DNA of 64,000 nt from DGNJ01 sp002388905 (GTDB lineage: Bacteria > Pseudomonadota > Gammaproteobacteria > Pseudomonadales > Porticoccaceae): contig DAITSJ010000013.1 of the NCBI GenBank assembly GCA_036843405.1, positions 1-64,000 of the forward strand. The letters are read 5' to 3'. Of this stretch, positions 43,997 through 52,623 are shown piece by piece. The position numbers and the translations under genes are program-made. Under the pieces are notes generated by a model, which saw nothing but the letters and a program-made list of their open reading frames with translations, was not told the DNA's origin and searched no databases. How positions within the stretch are numbered: the first letter of the stretch is position 1; each line of letters starts with the position of its first letter.

Positions 43997-45847
43997 ATGA
44001 CTTCCCCCTCCTTTGACGCCCTGGGCCTCGCCGCGCCCATTCTGGGCACGTTGCAGGAACTCGGCTACGAGCAGCCCACTCCCATCCAGGCCCAGGCCAT
44101 ACCCCTGCTGCTGGCGGGCGACAATCTGCTGGGCGTAGCCCAGACCGGTACCGGCAAAACGGCAGCCTTTGCCCTGCCCCTGCTCAGTAACCTGGATGCC
44201 GGCCAGCGCGCGCCCCAGTGCCTGGTGCTGACACCCACGCGCGAACTGGCCATCCAGGTGGCCGAGGCTTTCCAGCGCTACGCCCGCCACCTGGGCAAGT
44301 TCCACGTGCTGCCCATTTACGGCGGCCAGGACATGGGCACCCAGCTGCGGGCCCTGAAGCGCGGTGTCCAGGTGGTGGTGGGCACGCCGGGCCGGATACA
44401 GGATCACCTGCGCCGGGGCAGCCTGGACCTGGGCTCGATCCGGTCCGTGGTGCTCGACGAGGCGGACGAAATGCTGCGCATGGGTTTTATCGACGATGTC
44501 GAGAGCATCCTCGCCGAGACCCCCGAAGGCGCCCAGCGGGCCCTGTTTTCCGCCACCATGCCCGCGCCCATCGCCCGCATTGCCGCCCGCTATCTGCCCG
44601 ATGCCCGGCAAGTGCATATCGAGAGCAAGACCCGCACCGTGGAGCGCATCGAGCAATCCTTCCTGCTGGTCGCCAACAACAACGAGAAGCTGGATGCCCT
44701 GACCCGGATACTCGAGGTTGAATCCTTTGACGGCCTTATCGTCTTCGTGCGCACCAAGGCCAATACCGTGGAACTGGCGGAAAAACTCGAGGCCCGGGGG
44801 TTCGCCGCGGCGGCATTGAACGGCGACCTCAACCAGCAGTTGCGCGAGCGCACCGTGGGCCGGCTCAAGTCCGGCGATCTGGATATCATCGTCGCTACGG
44901 ATGTGGCGGCCCGGGGGCTGGACGTGGAACGAATCAGCCACGTGATCAATTTTGACGTCCCCTATGACGCGGAATCCTACGTTCACCGTATCGGCCGCAC
45001 CGGCCGGGCCGGACGGGAGGGCCGGGCCATTCTCTTCGTCACTCACCGGGAGCGCCGGCTGCTGCACAGCATCGAAAAATCCACCCGCCAGCCCATTGCG
45101 CCCATGTCCCTGCCCTCCGGTGCCCAGGTGGGGGAACAACGCCGCCAGCAGTTTCTGCAGGAACTGGAGGAAATGCTTAACCGGGCGGAGCTGGGGCCCT
45201 TCCGCGACCTGGTGCTGACTTTCGCCGAGACCACCGGCAGCGAACCCGTGGATATCGCCGCCGCCCTGGTTTACCGCCAGCAGCGGGAGCGCCCCCTGTT
45301 CCCGACCTTCCGGGAGCCGAAAAAGGCCCCGGACAAGCAGAAAAAAGAGCGCGGCGAGCGGCCGGAGAAAAACCGCGGTGGCGGCCGCCCCGCCGCCACC
45401 GACAGCCTGGCGATGGAAACCTATCGCCTGGAAGTCGGGCGCGACCACGGTGTGCAACCCAAGGACATCGTCGGCGCCATCGCCAACGAGGCGGACCTGG
45501 AAAGCCAGTACATCGGCCGTATCGAGATTCAGGGCGAGTACAGTACCGTGGATCTGCCGGAAGGCATGCCCAAACCCCTGCTCCAGCACCTGCGCCGGAT
45601 GCGCATCTGCCAGCAACCTTCGGGCATTCATCTGCTAACAAGCGATGGCAAAAGGGTTCCCCACAAGCCCGCTGGACGTCCGGGGGCTCGTGCCGGTAAC
45701 CTTGACGACCGGCCCCGCAGCCATAAAAGCAGCCACAAGAAAGCCAGGACGGACGAGCGCGGCAAGACGCCGGCGAAACCGTTCAAGGCAAAATCCGCGA
45801 AAGCCGGCAAGGGTCCCCGCAAGAGAAGCCGGCAGCAACACAGCTGA
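43997..45847 (+). CDS. deaD: ATP-dependent RNA helicase DeaD/CsdA
   Basis: A 616-aa DEAD-box helicase. Visible motifs: Q motif (PTPIQAQAIP), Walker A (AQTGTGKTAAF), DEAD (VLDEADEMLRMG), SAT and HRIGRTGRAGR. After residue about 440 come a basic linker and a DbpA-type RNA-binding domain (about 475-545, TYRLEVGRDHGVQPKDIVGAIANE). A long Lys/Arg-rich tail (about 555-616) follows. It unwinds structured RNA for ribosome assembly and mRNA decay, especially in the cold. The ATG at 43997 gives the standard N terminus. Confidence 0.95.
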   Translation: MTSPSFDALGLAAPILGTLQELGYEQPTPIQAQAIPLLLAGDNLLGVAQTGTGKTAAFALPLLSNLDAGQRAPQCLVLTPTRELAIQVAEAFQRYARHLGKFHVLPIYGGQDMGTQLRALKRGVQVVVGTPGRIQDHLRRGSLDLGSIRSVVLDEADEMLRMGFIDDVESILAETPEGAQRALFSATMPAPIARIAARYLPDARQVHIESKTRTVERIEQSFLLVANNNEKLDALTRILEVESFDGLIVFVRTKANTVELAEKLEARGFAAAALNGDLNQQLRERTVGRLKSGDLDIIVATDVAARGLDVERISHVINFDVPYDAESYVHRIGRTGRAGREGRAILFVTHRERRLLHSIEKSTRQPIAPMSLPSGAQVGEQRRQQFLQELEEMLNRAELGPFRDLVLTFAETTGSEPVDIAAALVYRQQRERPLFPTFREPKKAPDKQKKERGERPEKNRGGGRPAATDSLAMETYRLEVGRDHGVQPKDIVGAIANEADLESQYIGRIEIQGEYSTVDLPEGMPKPLLQHLRRMRICQQPSGIHLLTSDGKRVPHKPAGRPGARAGNLDDRPRSHKSSHKKARTDERGKTPAKPFKAKSAKAGKGPRKRSRQQHS

Positions 45848-45864
45848 CACGAGCGCCGCGAAAC

Positions 45865-46944
45865 GTGAATAGCGCAGTCGATCCCGATCACTACGAGATG
45901 CAACTGGCCCGCAAGGTGGATTCCGTCAGGCAGCGGTTCCGCCACCTGGCTACGCCGGAGCCGGAAATCGTCCGGTCCCCGCCCCTGCATTTCCGCATGC
46001 GTGCGGAATTCCGCATCTGGCACGAGGGAGACAACTCCTTCTACGCCATGACACCACCGGGGGAGAAGAAGCCGAAACCCATAGACGGCTTTGCCATCGG
46101 CTCCCGGCCCATGGTCGAGTTGATGCCCCGCCTGCTCGATGCCATCGAGAATGACGACACCCTGAGGCGAAAACTCTATGCCGCGGAGTTCCTGACCACC
46201 CTCAGCGGCGAGGTTCTGGTAACCCTGATCTACCACCGGCGCCTGGATGAGGTCTGGAAGCAAAGGGGCCGGGATCTGGCCCGGACACTGGATGTTCACC
46301 TGATTGGTCGCAGCCGCGGGCAGAAGGAAGTGCTGGGCCGGGATTACGTGATGGAAACCCTGGAGGTGGATGGCGTTGCCTACCGCTACCAGCAGGTGGA
46401 AACGGGGTTTACCCAGCCCAACGCCGAAGTCAACCGCCATATGCTCGCCTGGACCCGGGAAGTCACCCGCGATAGCAATGGCGACCTGCTCGAACTTTAT
46501 TGCGGCAACGGCAATTTCACGGTGGCCCTGGCCGGCAATTTCGACAGGGTGCTGGCCAACGAAGTATCAAAGGTTTCCGTCAGGTCCGCCCATTACAACC
46601 TGGAAATCAATGGCATCGGCAATGCCCAGGTGGTGCGCATGTCCAGCGAGGAACTCACGGACGCACTCAATGGCGTTCGGCCTTTCCGGCGCCTGCGCCA
46701 CGTGGACCTCGACAGCTACCGCTTTTCGACAATTTTTGTCGATCCTCCCCGGGCCGGTCTCGACGAAAACACCCTGGACCTGGTACGGGCGTTCGACCGA
46801 ATCGTCTACATCTCCTGCAACCCGGCGACATTACTGGCCAACCTGGAGGCCCTCGCCGACAGCCACCGCATCGAGCGATTTGCCGTGTTCGATCAGTTTC
46901 CCTATACGGAGCACCTGGAATGCGGTGTCCTGCTATGTCGGTGA
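45865..46944 (+). CDS. trmA: tRNA (uracil-54-C5)-methyltransferase TrmA
   Basis: A 359-aa SAM-dependent enzyme that makes m5U54 (ribothymidine) in the T-loop of tRNA. The SAM-binding motif is LLELYCGNGNFTVALA, the catalytic nucleophile is in YISCNPATL, the proton-abstracting Glu in HLECGVLL, and motif VDPPRAGLD. TrmA is favoured over RlmD/RlmC because no N-terminal TRAM domain or Fe-S cysteines are present. GTG start, 17 nt after deaD. Confidence 0.95.
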   Translation: MNSAVDPDHYEMQLARKVDSVRQRFRHLATPEPEIVRSPPLHFRMRAEFRIWHEGDNSFYAMTPPGEKKPKPIDGFAIGSRPMVELMPRLLDAIENDDTLRRKLYAAEFLTTLSGEVLVTLIYHRRLDEVWKQRGRDLARTLDVHLIGRSRGQKEVLGRDYVMETLEVDGVAYRYQQVETGFTQPNAEVNRHMLAWTREVTRDSNGDLLELYCGNGNFTVALAGNFDRVLANEVSKVSVRSAHYNLEINGIGNAQVVRMSSEELTDALNGVRPFRRLRHVDLDSYRFSTIFVDPPRAGLDENTLDLVRAFDRIVYISCNPATLLANLEALADSHRIERFAVFDQFPYTEHLECGVLLCR

Positions 46945-47013
46945 ATACCGGTCCCGCCAGGGCAGTCCGGCCGGTTCGGCGCCCTCTTTTAGCCCCCGAC
47001 GCGTAACGATTCC

Positions 47014-47433
47014 ATGGCCCCGGCTATACGCAAAAAGCTCCGCCTGATAGTGCCCCTGGCCTACATGGTGGGCATCCTGATGCTGTCCTCCATCGAACAA
47101 AGCGCTGTCCCCGATGTGGATGAGCCCCTGCGCGGGCTGTCGCCGCTGTTGCAGAATCTGTTACACATTCCCCTCTATGCTATTCTGGCTGGCATCGGCT
47201 TCTGGGCCCTTGCCGGCTACACGGAACAGCGGGGGTATAAAACAGGCCTTACCCTGCTGATGGTCCTGGCCTTTTCGATCATCGACGAGACCTATCAGGC
47301 CACCGTGCCCGGCAGAACGAGCTCGCTTATGGATGTCGCCCTGGATGTGACCGGCGGCATACTCGCTCTGGTAGTATTGACCAGGATGGGGCGGCCGGGA
47401 CGGCAGCGCAAACAGAACCCGGCCGCGCGCTGA
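47014..47433 (+). CDS. VanZ-like membrane protein
   Basis: A 139-aa protein with four helices. LSSIEQSAVP, QNLLHIPLYAILAGIGFW and FSIIDETYQATVPGRTSSLMDVALDVTG match VanZ-like proteins (conserved H and DE). Function unknown; some members are involved in envelope polymer processes. The 14-bp tandem repeat follows directly. Confidence 0.87.
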   Translation: MAPAIRKKLRLIVPLAYMVGILMLSSIEQSAVPDVDEPLRGLSPLLQNLLHIPLYAILAGIGFWALAGYTEQRGYKTGLTLLMVLAFSIIDETYQATVPGRTSSLMDVALDVTGGILALVVLTRMGRPGRQRKQNPAAR

Positions 47434-47487
47434 ACCTTGTCGGAGACACCTTGTCGGAGACACCTTGTCGGGGACACCTTGTTGAGG
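47433..47487. repeat. 14-bp direct tandem repeat, about four copies
   Basis: The unit ACACCTTGTCGGAG runs in four copies: a near-full first copy at 47433-47445, then 47446-47459, 47460-47473 (GGGG end) and 47474-47487 (TTGAGG end). It starts at the VanZ stop and ends about 57 nt before the next ATG. Period 14 rules out a coding repeat in one frame. Confidence 0.8.
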
Positions 47488-47544
47488 GCATGGGGAGGAT
47501 TTTCCGAAGTGAACGCCATCGACTCCAAAAGGAATGGACGAACC

Positions 47545-48375
47545 ATGGGATACGCCACGATAAAGCTGTTCTGGGCGTTTATTGTCCTGGCGGTCTTTTC
47601 GTACGAGGCCGCCAGCGCAACGGATGATAGCGACGACAAGAAGAGCCAGGGCCGCATCCTCGCCGAAAAAGTCTACCATCGCCCCGACGGCAAGGACGCC
47701 AGCTCCAGGGTCATCATGCGCCTGGAAAGCGAAGACGGTACCGTCCGGGAGCGGCTGCTGTACAGCTACGCCAAACAGGAAAGCGAGTTCGAGCGCTGGT
47801 CATTGCTGCGCTTTGTCGAACCGGAGAATATTGCCGGAACCGGCTTGCTGACCCTGGACGACAAAGGGGACGAAAGCGACCAGTGGCTGTACCTGCCGGC
47901 ACTGGACCGGGCCAGGCGCATTTCATCCTCGCGCAAAGGCGGCCGGTTCGTGGGCTCCGACTTTTTCTACGAGGACCTGCAGGACCGCGAGCCTGACATG
48001 GACAATCACCGGATTCTGGGCAAGGGCAAAATCGGCGGCACCGAAGCCATTGTCCTTGAGAGCATCCCGGTTGATCCGGATAACTCGGTATACTCCCGGC
48101 GGGTGAGCTGGATACATCCCGGCCTGCTGCTTCCCCTGCGTACCAATTTGTATATCGGCGGCAGGGAAAAGCCCGACAAGGTGCTCCAGGCAAGAAAGAT
48201 CAAGAAAGTCCAGGGTTACTGGACCATCTATGAAAGCACCATGTACAACCTGGCGGACAAGAGCAAGAGCCAGTTGCTGATCACCGATATCGAGTATGAC
48301 CAGGGCCTGCCGGACAGCCTTTTTACCCGACGCGGCCTTAACGATGACAGCCTGGAGAAAGGCTACCGGCCCTGA
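47545..48375 (+). CDS. Outer-membrane lipoprotein-sorting (LolA-like) protein
   Basis: A 276-aa exported protein with a signal peptide (about 1-23, FSYEAASA). The mature chain begins KKSQGRILAEKVYHRPDGKD and contains LLRFVEPENIAGTGLLTLDD, LPALDRARRISSSRKGGRFVGSDF and DRVLQARKIKKVQGYW-like strands. It matches the LolA-fold 'outer membrane lipoprotein-sorting' family found beside RND/MMPL exporters, where it is thought to carry lipidic cargo through the periplasm. ATG at 47545 gives a proper signal peptide. First gene of a three-gene unit. Confidence 0.87.
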   Translation: MGYATIKLFWAFIVLAVFSYEAASATDDSDDKKSQGRILAEKVYHRPDGKDASSRVIMRLESEDGTVRERLLYSYAKQESEFERWSLLRFVEPENIAGTGLLTLDDKGDESDQWLYLPALDRARRISSSRKGGRFVGSDFFYEDLQDREPDMDNHRILGKGKIGGTEAIVLESIPVDPDNSVYSRRVSWIHPGLLLPLRTNLYIGGREKPDKVLQARKIKKVQGYWTIYESTMYNLADKSKSQLLITDIEYDQGLPDSLFTRRGLNDDSLEKGYRP

Positions 48376-48413
48376 CACGCCCGAATCCACAACAACAAAA
48401 GGAAGCGATACCT

Positions 48414-49952
48414 GTGGAGAAACAATCTTTTATCAAACTCCTGCTGCCACTGGCCATATTGTCATTCCCCGTATTGGGCGCCGAACCCGATCCGCTCGAC
48501 AGCGACATTCCCGCGCTCGATGGCGGAGACGACGTTTTTATCATTGATGACAGCGGTGAAGACGACGTCCTGACCATCGAGAGGGATCCAGCACAGGACG
48601 ACGACCCGCAAGGCATAGAGCCAGTGGACGGCGACGAAGAATTCATCATTGACGGCGAAATCGAGGGTCTTCCCGGTGGCGATGCCATTGTCGAGGAAAA
48701 AGCGGACGACACTGAGAAAAGCGCTGCCACCGGAGCCACGGACTATGAAACCGAAGAAGGCGCCTTCGGTGTGGACGACCTCTGGCTGGAAATGAGCCAT
48801 TTCCCCGACAGCAACTCCGCCGCCGATAATCAGGCGTTTTTCCATGGCCAGGTCTCGGGCGAATGGCGCTTGTCCGATCACTGGGATGCGAAACTCACGC
48901 TGCGGGCGGATACTTACGTGCAAAACGGTAGTCAGGACACCGAAGACAGCACCCTGGACTACGGGGATACTTTTATACGTTACTCGGAAGAAAACTACCG
49001 GGTCACCCTGGGGGGACAAACGGTGATGTGGGGCCGCATCGATGAGTTCCCGCCCACGGACTACCTGAGCACCCAGGATCTGTCGCGCTATATCCTGGAC
49101 GACCTCTCGGATCGTCGCCGCGCCTCGCCGGCGCTGCGCTTCGAATACTTCAGTGGCAATGCCAAGCTGGATGTCATCGCCCTGCCGGTATTCCGGGAGG
49201 CGGAGTTGGCGGACAAGGACAGCGTCTGGTTTCCCGTCAACCGCCGCAGCGGCGAAATTCTCGGGCTCGAATCCACGCCGGTCACCCGCTCGATCATACG
49301 TACCACGCCGGTGGTGCTGGACGAGCCGGACGGTGCCGGGGGCGGCGCCGTTCGCTTCAGCAATATCTCCGGCACCTTTGACTACGCCATCACCGTGCAG
49401 AGGGGCCGCCAGACAGTGCCCTATTTCACCTTTGACCCGGTCCGGGGTGTTATCGAATCCCGCTATCCCCGTTCCTGGGTGTTTGGCGGCGATATCGGCT
49501 TCGAGGCCCTGGGTGGGACGGTCAGGTTCGAGGCTGCCTGGATCGGCGACACACCGGCGACGGAAGTGGACGGCACTTTCACCACGGAGGAAAGCGTCAC
49601 CTGGGCGGCGGCCATCGAACTGTACCCGGGCGACGGCGACGGTCGCTTGAACCTGCAAATTATCGGCCGCAACATGATCGGGGCCGACGACGTGCTGGAT
49701 CGCGATGAACTGTATTGGTTCAACGGCTCCTATGAAGTGCCGTTTGCCGACAACAACTGGCGTTTCAAGACGCGGTTCAATATCGGCCTCGACAAAAACG
49801 ATGTCTACCTGAACCCCGAAATCGCCTATACGGGCTGGCGATCCCGGGAAATTTACCTGGAAGCACACTATTTCAACGGGGCCAACGGCACGCCGGGGGG
49901 CTTCCACGAGGATAACTCAGTCATAGCCATCGGCTGGCGGGGCAAGTTTTAG
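48414..49952 (+). CDS. Outer-membrane beta-barrel with acidic N-terminal region (DUF1302-like)
   Basis: A 512-aa protein with a signal peptide (about 1-22), an unusually acidic region (about 23-115) with repeated FIIDD/FIIDG blocks that could bind Ca2+, and a C-terminal barrel (about 120-512) starting DDLWLEMSHFP. VTLGGQTVMWGRIDEF resembles DUF1302-type barrels, and the last residue is Phe (WRGKF). It probably forms the outer-membrane partner of the RND exporter downstream. GTG start with AAAAGGAAG upstream. Family assignment moderately sure. Confidence 0.8.
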   Translation: MEKQSFIKLLLPLAILSFPVLGAEPDPLDSDIPALDGGDDVFIIDDSGEDDVLTIERDPAQDDDPQGIEPVDGDEEFIIDGEIEGLPGGDAIVEEKADDTEKSAATGATDYETEEGAFGVDDLWLEMSHFPDSNSAADNQAFFHGQVSGEWRLSDHWDAKLTLRADTYVQNGSQDTEDSTLDYGDTFIRYSEENYRVTLGGQTVMWGRIDEFPPTDYLSTQDLSRYILDDLSDRRRASPALRFEYFSGNAKLDVIALPVFREAELADKDSVWFPVNRRSGEILGLESTPVTRSIIRTTPVVLDEPDGAGGGAVRFSNISGTFDYAITVQRGRQTVPYFTFDPVRGVIESRYPRSWVFGGDIGFEALGGTVRFEAAWIGDTPATEVDGTFTTEESVTWAAAIELYPGDGDGRLNLQIIGRNMIGADDVLDRDELYWFNGSYEVPFADNNWRFKTRFNIGLDKNDVYLNPEIAYTGWRSREIYLEAHYFNGANGTPGGFHEDNSVIAIGWRGKF

Positions 49953-49974
49953 GCCCTAGATTTCCTGAACCCGA

Positions 49975-52623
49975 ATGGACAACTATCGCCTGCGACTTCA
50001 ATCCCTGGATGAATCCACCGAACCCTGTGCCATCCTCTATCACGGGATTTTCGTCTACGCCAACGAAGCCTTTGTCCTGAAGCTCGGGTATAACTCCTTT
50101 TCCGAGATCAAGGCCAAGCGTATCCGGGATCTGCCCCTTGCGATAGATCCCGACGATCTGGCGACATTCCTCAAGCGGGCCAACCTCACCGTCGAGGTGG
50201 CCAGCTCCCGGCCCAAGTGCAAAATCTCCGTTACTGGTGGTAAAGATGTTGTCCTCAGTGGCTACAGCACCTATTTCGGCGGCAGCCGGGTCACTTGCCT
50301 AACCGCCAGCGACAGCAAGCAGATCCGGGTTCCCCGTATTTTCCAGCGCCTGGCGGATAGCACCTGGAAACCCCTTCTCGCCATTGCCTTTGTGCTTTTG
50401 CTTACCGTGGCATCCGGCCTGCTTCTCACCAATATCAATATCAATAACGCCCCAAAGGTTTACCTGCCGTCGGATTCACCGGCGGTCGTCATCGATGAAA
50501 AGTTGCGGGAGGTTTTCCCCAATGATGAAGGCCTGGTGCTGTTGTTCGAGGGTGTCGCCCTGTATTCCGACGGTTTCATGGACGCCATGGACAGGCTCAC
50601 CAATGTTCTGGAATCCCACGAGGCTGTCGACACCGTTATCAGTGTCACGTCCCAGGACCATATCCGGGGCACCGAATCCGGTTTTATCATCGAACCGCTG
50701 ATCGACGTCGACAACGAAGACCGCAACGCCGCCCAGCGCCGCGAGCGTATCCTCGGCGACAGGTTCGCCAACGGCCTGCTGGCGGCCCCCGATGGCAGTG
50801 CCCTTGCCCTGGTCGTCATCCCGGAGACCATGCAAAGCAGCCTTGCCCGCATGGCGCTTCAGGATGAAATCACCGACCTGGTCGCCGACCACGGCCTGAA
50901 GGGCTACCTGACGGCGGTGGCCGGCCAGATCACCACGGACGTGGAGCAGACCCGCTCACTGATCGATGAAAACAAGCTGTTTATCCCCACCACGGTGATC
51001 GTCGGCCTGCTGCTTATCTGGTTCCTGTTCCGGCGGGTTCTGGCGCTGGCTGTCACGGGTCTGGTACTTGCCAGCGTGGTGAACACCACCATCTCCCTGC
51101 ACGTGGTGTTCAATCAGCCCTTCAACATGATCTCCAGTATTCTGCCGCCCCTGCTCTCCGCGCTTTCCATCGCGGCCCTGGTGCATCTTTTCAATGCCAT
51201 TTCCTATGCTTCAAAAAGGGGCAAGATGGGCGCCGAGCGGGTGGCGGATGCGCTCGCCGAGGTGAAGCGCCCCGCCCTCTATACCGCCCTGACGACAATG
51301 GCCGGCTTCGCCTCCCTGGCCTTCAGCCCCATCACACCCATCCGGGTATTCGGGCTGATTACCGCGGCCGGTGTCGGGTTCATCTACCTGGTGGTCTACC
51401 ATCTGGTGCCACCCATCCTTGCCCGTTACGACCACAACGAATGGCGGACAGGTACGGGGCGGCGTTCCCCCATCGACAGAATTGTCGGGCTCTGTTACCG
51501 CTTCGGTGCCCGCCGGCCCGTTCCGACGCTGGTGGTCACGGCCTCACTGCTTGTTATCGGTTCACCCTTTATCGCCAATGTCGTGGTCGAAACCAACCTG
51601 CTCCAGTTTTTCGCCAGCGACCACAAGACCCGGATCGCCACCGAGCATATCGAGGAAAAGATCGCGGGCACGGGCTCCCTCGATATCAGTTTCACCAGCG
51701 CCCGGTCCGAGGGCCTCATTTCCCCCAGCAACCTCAATGTCATCCGCGACTTCCAGGACTGGGCCGAGCAACAGCCGGAGGTCGACAAGGCCCTGTCGCC
51801 GGTGGATTTTATCGAGGAAATGCACTGGGGCTTTCACGCCGAGCAGAGCGAATACCGGACGATCCCCGACAACCCCGACCTGATCAGCCAGTACCTGTTC
51901 ATCTACGATGGCGACGATCTTTACGATTTCCTGGATGAAAGTTACCGGCAGGCCCGTGTCAGCCTGAATATCAATGTGCACGGCGCCAACGAGATCAGCA
52001 TGCTTATGGATCGCATACGGGACTACCTGGCGAGCCGGGACATGGACGACATGGAGTGGCAAATCGCCGGCCTGAGCCGGATGTTCGCCGAGCAGGAAGA
52101 TTTGCTGGTGAAGGGCCAGATCTACAGCATGGTCAGTGCCGTGGGCATGATTTTTCTCTTTATGCTGGTCCTCTGGCGGTCCCTGAAAGACAGCCTGATA
52201 TGCATGATCCCGAATCTTTCACCCATCCTGATAATCTTTATCGCCATGGGCATCTTCGGCATCTGGCTGGACATGGCCACCGCCATGATCGCCAGCGTTG
52301 CCGTGGGTATCGCCATTGACGACACCATTCATGTCTATCACGGCTTTATCTCGAGGGTAAGAAAAGGCGGCGTGCGCCCGGTAACCGCCATCGCCCGCAC
52401 CTACCGGCAAGCCGGCCGGGCAATTACCACCACCACCATTATTCTCTGCGCGCAATTTATGCTGCTCACCACCAGCGCATTCGCGCCCATCAACAGCTTT
52501 GGGCTGTTGACCAGCGCAGGGCTGCTTGCCGCGCTGTTATTCGATATCCTTTTATTGCCGGCGCTGTTGGTGCTGTTATTTCGCCCGGCGACCCCGGCGT
52601 CAGGGGATCTACAGCCGGGCTAA
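49975..52623 (+). CDS. RND/MMPL-family exporter with N-terminal PAS-like domain
   Basis: An 882-aa RND transporter. Residues about 5-110 form a PAS-like domain (YHGIFVYANEAFVLKLGY, SFSEIKAKRIRDLPL), absent from ordinary MMPL proteins. The first helix is about 124-146, followed by a large periplasmic domain, five helices, a second periplasmic domain and a second helix set. The proton-relay region reads ASVAVGIAIDDTIHVYHGF with the paired aspartates. It most resembles HpnN/MMPL exporters of lipids or hydrophobic molecules. The PAS domain may sense redox or a ligand in the cytoplasm. Its end overlaps prsT by 15 nt, tail to tail. Confidence 0.88.
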   Translation: MDNYRLRLQSLDESTEPCAILYHGIFVYANEAFVLKLGYNSFSEIKAKRIRDLPLAIDPDDLATFLKRANLTVEVASSRPKCKISVTGGKDVVLSGYSTYFGGSRVTCLTASDSKQIRVPRIFQRLADSTWKPLLAIAFVLLLTVASGLLLTNININNAPKVYLPSDSPAVVIDEKLREVFPNDEGLVLLFEGVALYSDGFMDAMDRLTNVLESHEAVDTVISVTSQDHIRGTESGFIIEPLIDVDNEDRNAAQRRERILGDRFANGLLAAPDGSALALVVIPETMQSSLARMALQDEITDLVADHGLKGYLTAVAGQITTDVEQTRSLIDENKLFIPTTVIVGLLLIWFLFRRVLALAVTGLVLASVVNTTISLHVVFNQPFNMISSILPPLLSALSIAALVHLFNAISYASKRGKMGAERVADALAEVKRPALYTALTTMAGFASLAFSPITPIRVFGLITAAGVGFIYLVVYHLVPPILARYDHNEWRTGTGRRSPIDRIVGLCYRFGARRPVPTLVVTASLLVIGSPFIANVVVETNLLQFFASDHKTRIATEHIEEKIAGTGSLDISFTSARSEGLISPSNLNVIRDFQDWAEQQPEVDKALSPVDFIEEMHWGFHAEQSEYRTIPDNPDLISQYLFIYDGDDLYDFLDESYRQARVSLNINVHGANEISMLMDRIRDYLASRDMDDMEWQIAGLSRMFAEQEDLLVKGQIYSMVSAVGMIFLFMLVLWRSLKDSLICMIPNLSPILIIFIAMGIFGIWLDMATAMIASVAVGIAIDDTIHVYHGFISRVRKGGVRPVTAIARTYRQAGRAITTTTIILCAQFMLLTTSAFAPINSFGLLTSAGLLAALLFDILLLPALLVLLFRPATPASGDLQPG

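Noticed and set aside
43739..45631. 630-codon minus-strand frame opposite deaD
   Set aside because: Shadow of the helicase gene.
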